Assembly: GCA_963752915.1 (NCBI GenBank) | Contig: CAVVZZ010000011.1 | Coordinates: 186,001 to 250,000, forward strand | Reading direction: 5' to 3' | Source: DATJPR01 sp963752915 | GTDB lineage: Bacteria; Bacteroidota; Ignavibacteria; UBA10030; UBA6906 | Length of the DNA stretch: 64,000 nt | Shown: positions 62,353-64,000 of the stretch, piece after piece | Layout of the letters: every line of letters begins with the position of its first letter | How positions within the stretch are numbered: position 1 is the first letter of the stretch | Notes under the pieces: model-generated | The model's input: the letters and a program-made list of their open reading frames with translations, nothing else | What the model was told of the DNA's origin: nothing | Database searches by the model: none | Translations under genes and position numbers: made by a program

Positions 62353-63023
62353 GCACGCGGATCAAGGTGTGCGGGATCACGCGCGCCGAGGATGCGTTTG
62401 CGGCGGTCGATCTTGGAGCAGACGCGATCGGTTTCGTTTTCTATTCCGGCAGTCCCAGGAACGCATCTCCGGCAGTCGTCCGTGATGTTACACGGAATAT
62501 TCCGCCATTCGTGACAACCGTGGGAGTATTCGTCAATGCAGATTCCGCATTGATCCGGGATATTGTCACTGAGACGGGGATCCGGGCTGTGCAGCTTCAC
62601 GGCGATGAGTCTGACGAAGTGGCACGGTCGCTGCCCTATCCTGTGATCAAGGCGCTGCGCCCTCGCCCGGGGTTCGACGTCTGTTCCCTGAAGCGCATGC
62701 AGGGTGTTGTCTATCTGGTCGACGCATTCGAAGAGGGGAAATATGGGGGAACAGGGAAACTGTCTGACTGGACGTTTGCCGTCCAGACAAAGAAGGTCGG
62801 ACACGTGATTGTGAGCGGTGGACTCAACGCCGGGAACGTCGGTGAAGCTATCAGAACAGTGCAGCCGTATGCCGTCGACGTCAGCAGCAGCATCGAGAGG
62901 GAACCCGGGATAAAAGACCGGACAAAGATCATGCAGTTCATTGAAGCGGTTCGCACCGCCGATTCCCGTTTGTCGAATGAAACTCACTCGGCCGATCATC
63001 AATCCGCATTTCCCGGAAAATAG
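62349..63023 (+). CDS. trpF: Phosphoribosylanthranilate isomerase
   Basis: This 224-residue barrel enzyme catalyses the Amadori rearrangement before TrpC acts. KVCGITRAEDAFAAVDLGADAIGFVFYSGSPRNA contains the catalytic Cys; GVFVNADSALI, VQLHGDES and the later LSGGLNAGNV-like stretch VSGGLNAGNVGEAIRTVQPYAVDVSSSIEREPGIKD close the site with the catalytic Asp. It overlaps trpC by four bases; the DAHP synthase gene starts 29 bases after its stop. Confidence 0.95.
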   Translation: MSTRIKVCGITRAEDAFAAVDLGADAIGFVFYSGSPRNASPAVVRDVTRNIPPFVTTVGVFVNADSALIRDIVTETGIRAVQLHGDESDEVARSLPYPVIKALRPRPGFDVCSLKRMQGVVYLVDAFEEGKYGGTGKLSDWTFAVQTKKVGHVIVSGGLNAGNVGEAIRTVQPYAVDVSSSIEREPGIKDRTKIMQFIEAVRTADSRLSNETHSADHQSAFPGK

Positions 63024-63052
63024 GGGAGAGGCGAGACCAACAGGATACGACC

Positions 63053-64000
63053 ATGCTTGTCCTCATGAAAACCGACGCTACGCAGGACGAAATCGCTCGG
63101 GTCAAAGAAAAGATTCGATCGTTAGGATTCGCCGCGCACGTCATCCCTGGCGCGCAGCGGGTTGCGATCGGGATCACAGGGAATAAAGGGAAGATCGATC
63201 CGGAGAACTTCACGACGCTGGGAGGCGTCGAAGATGCCGTTCCGGTGTCGAAGCCCTATAAGCTGGTCGGGCGAGACGCAAAACCCGAATCCTCACAGAT
63301 TCGCGTGGGGGATCAGATCATCGGAGGCCGGTCACTGACGGTTATCGCCGGCCCCTGCTCGGTAGAGGGGAGGGAGCAGCTCTTGAATATTGCTCGCGGA
63401 GTCAAGTCCGCCGGTGCACGGTTTCTACGAGGGGGAGCGTTCAAACCACGCTCCTCGCCCTACGCATTCCAGGGAATGAAAGAAGAAGGCCTGGTGCTGC
63501 TCAGGGAAGCGAAGCGGGAAACAGGGCTGAAAATTGTCACGGAAGCGAAAGACGTCCTGACGCTTCCCGCGGTCGCCGAGGTTGCGGACATCATCCAAAT
63601 CGGCACGAGGAACATGAGCAACTATTCGCTGCTGGAGGCGGTCGGCGATCTTCGCATTCCTGTGATCCTAAAGCGCGGCGTGGCTGCGACGATCGAAGAA
63701 TTGCTGATGGCCGCAGAATATATCCTCGCGCGGGGCAACCTGAGCGTCGTGCTCTGCGAACGGGGGATCCGGACTTTTGAGACCGCGACACGCAACACCC
63801 TCGACTTGAATGCTGTTCCCGTGCTCAAGAAACTGTCGCACCTTCCGGTGATCGTCGATCCAAGCCACGGGATCGGGATGTGGGAAGGAGTCCCTTCGAT
63901 GGCTCTGGCGGCGATTGCCGCGGGGGCGGACGGCCTTCTGATCGAAGTGCACCATGATCCTGCGAGAGCGCTTTCGGACGGATATCAGTCGCTCAAACTG
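63053..64000 (+). CDS. aroF: 3-deoxy-7-phosphoheptulonate (DAHP) synthase, cut by the window end
   Basis: An open frame from ATG 63053 runs past the end of the window without a stop (316 codons visible). It starts with a ferredoxin-like regulatory domain (MLVLMKTDATQDEIARVKEK, about residues 1-70). The barrel then shows VIAGPCSVEGREQ, FLRGGAFKPRSSPYAFQG, VTEAKDV, QIGTRNMSNYSLL, ILKRGVAAT, IVDPSHGIGMWE and EVHHDPARALSDG. This is the type Ibeta enzyme that starts the shikimate pathway. Its place after trpF puts first-step aromatic synthesis under the trp attenuator. trpB and trpA are not seen and may follow. Confidence 0.93.
   Translation, partial: MLVLMKTDATQDEIARVKEKIRSLGFAAHVIPGAQRVAIGITGNKGKIDPENFTTLGGVEDAVPVSKPYKLVGRDAKPESSQIRVGDQIIGGRSLTVIAGPCSVEGREQLLNIARGVKSAGARFLRGGAFKPRSSPYAFQGMKEEGLVLLREAKRETGLKIVTEAKDVLTLPAVAEVADIIQIGTRNMSNYSLLEAVGDLRIPVILKRGVAATIEELLMAAEYILARGNLSVVLCERGIRTFETATRNTLDLNAVPVLKKLSHLPVIVDPSHGIGMWEGVPSMALAAIAAGADGLLIEVHHDPARALSDGYQSLKL

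Overview
The window is a GC-rich stretch of bacterial chromosome with no rRNA, CRISPR array, integrase or transposase visible. Several marks point to the Bacteroidota/Ignavibacteria (FCB) side of the tree: a subtilase ending in a type IX secretion (T9SS) sorting tail of the YPNPFNPST type, two PorV/PorQ-like outer-membrane proteins, several barrel proteins ending in phenylalanine, and promoters of the form TTGACn-N16/17-TATATT. The exact lineage cannot be fixed from the sequence alone.

Layout. 1-1.3 kb: a rhodanese and a small outer-membrane protein. 1.35-8.4 kb (minus strand): a tyrosine/homogentisate degradation cluster, transcribed in the order HisC-like aminotransferase, hppD, fumarylacetoacetase, hmgA, flavin reductase-like protein, AMP-forming ligase. 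8.5-16.6 kb: rhomboid protease, exported subtilase, DUF4412 protein, tRNA-Leu(CAA) and a 1,167-residue predicted outer-membrane protein. 16.7-26.6 kb: O6-methylguanine methyltransferase, UvrD/PcrA helicase (frameshifted), YihY, a PccB-type carboxyltransferase, a radical SAM protein, endonuclease III and two GT9 glycosyltransferases. 26.6-30.8 kb (minus): lipoprotein, T9SS-style propeller and two PorV-like proteins.

31.2-39.9 kb is the most unusual part. An ECF sigma factor is followed by a single-pass membrane TPR protein that sits where an anti-sigma would, then by a 1,092-residue TPR-CHAT protein (caspase-like His906/Cys955) with a signal peptide and a C-terminal membrane segment. Convergent to it is a site-2 (M50) intramembrane protease. 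Next come a small secreted protein made of five identical 13-residue repeats, a polytopic membrane protein, and an AAA+ regulator that has lost the sigma-54 GAFTGA loop. My inference is a regulated intramembrane proteolysis circuit in which the CHAT protein is the first-cut protease. DNA from about 33.1 to 38.9 kb is visibly more AT-rich than its surroundings.

39.9-47.3 kb: a GT2 glycosyltransferase, an M16 peptidase, an alanine aminotransferase-like enzyme and nuoG (frameshifted)-nuoH-nuoI. 47.4-56.0 kb: a CNNM/CorC-like protein and a surface-polysaccharide locus (wecB, Wzx-like flippase, one GT2 pseudogene, four intact GT2 genes). 56.0-58.1 kb: nadD, tRNA-Arg(CCT), a DEDDh exonuclease, DUF302 and a membrane rhodanese. 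58.2-64 kb: a trp operon with a leader peptide holding four consecutive Trp codons and a classical attenuator, then trpE (frameshifted)-trpG-trpD-trpC-trpF and a DAHP synthase cut by the window end.

Three core genes (uvrD, nuoG, trpE) each carry what looks like one extra base. Because all three errors have the same sign and hit conserved genes, consensus-sequence error is at least as likely as real mutation.
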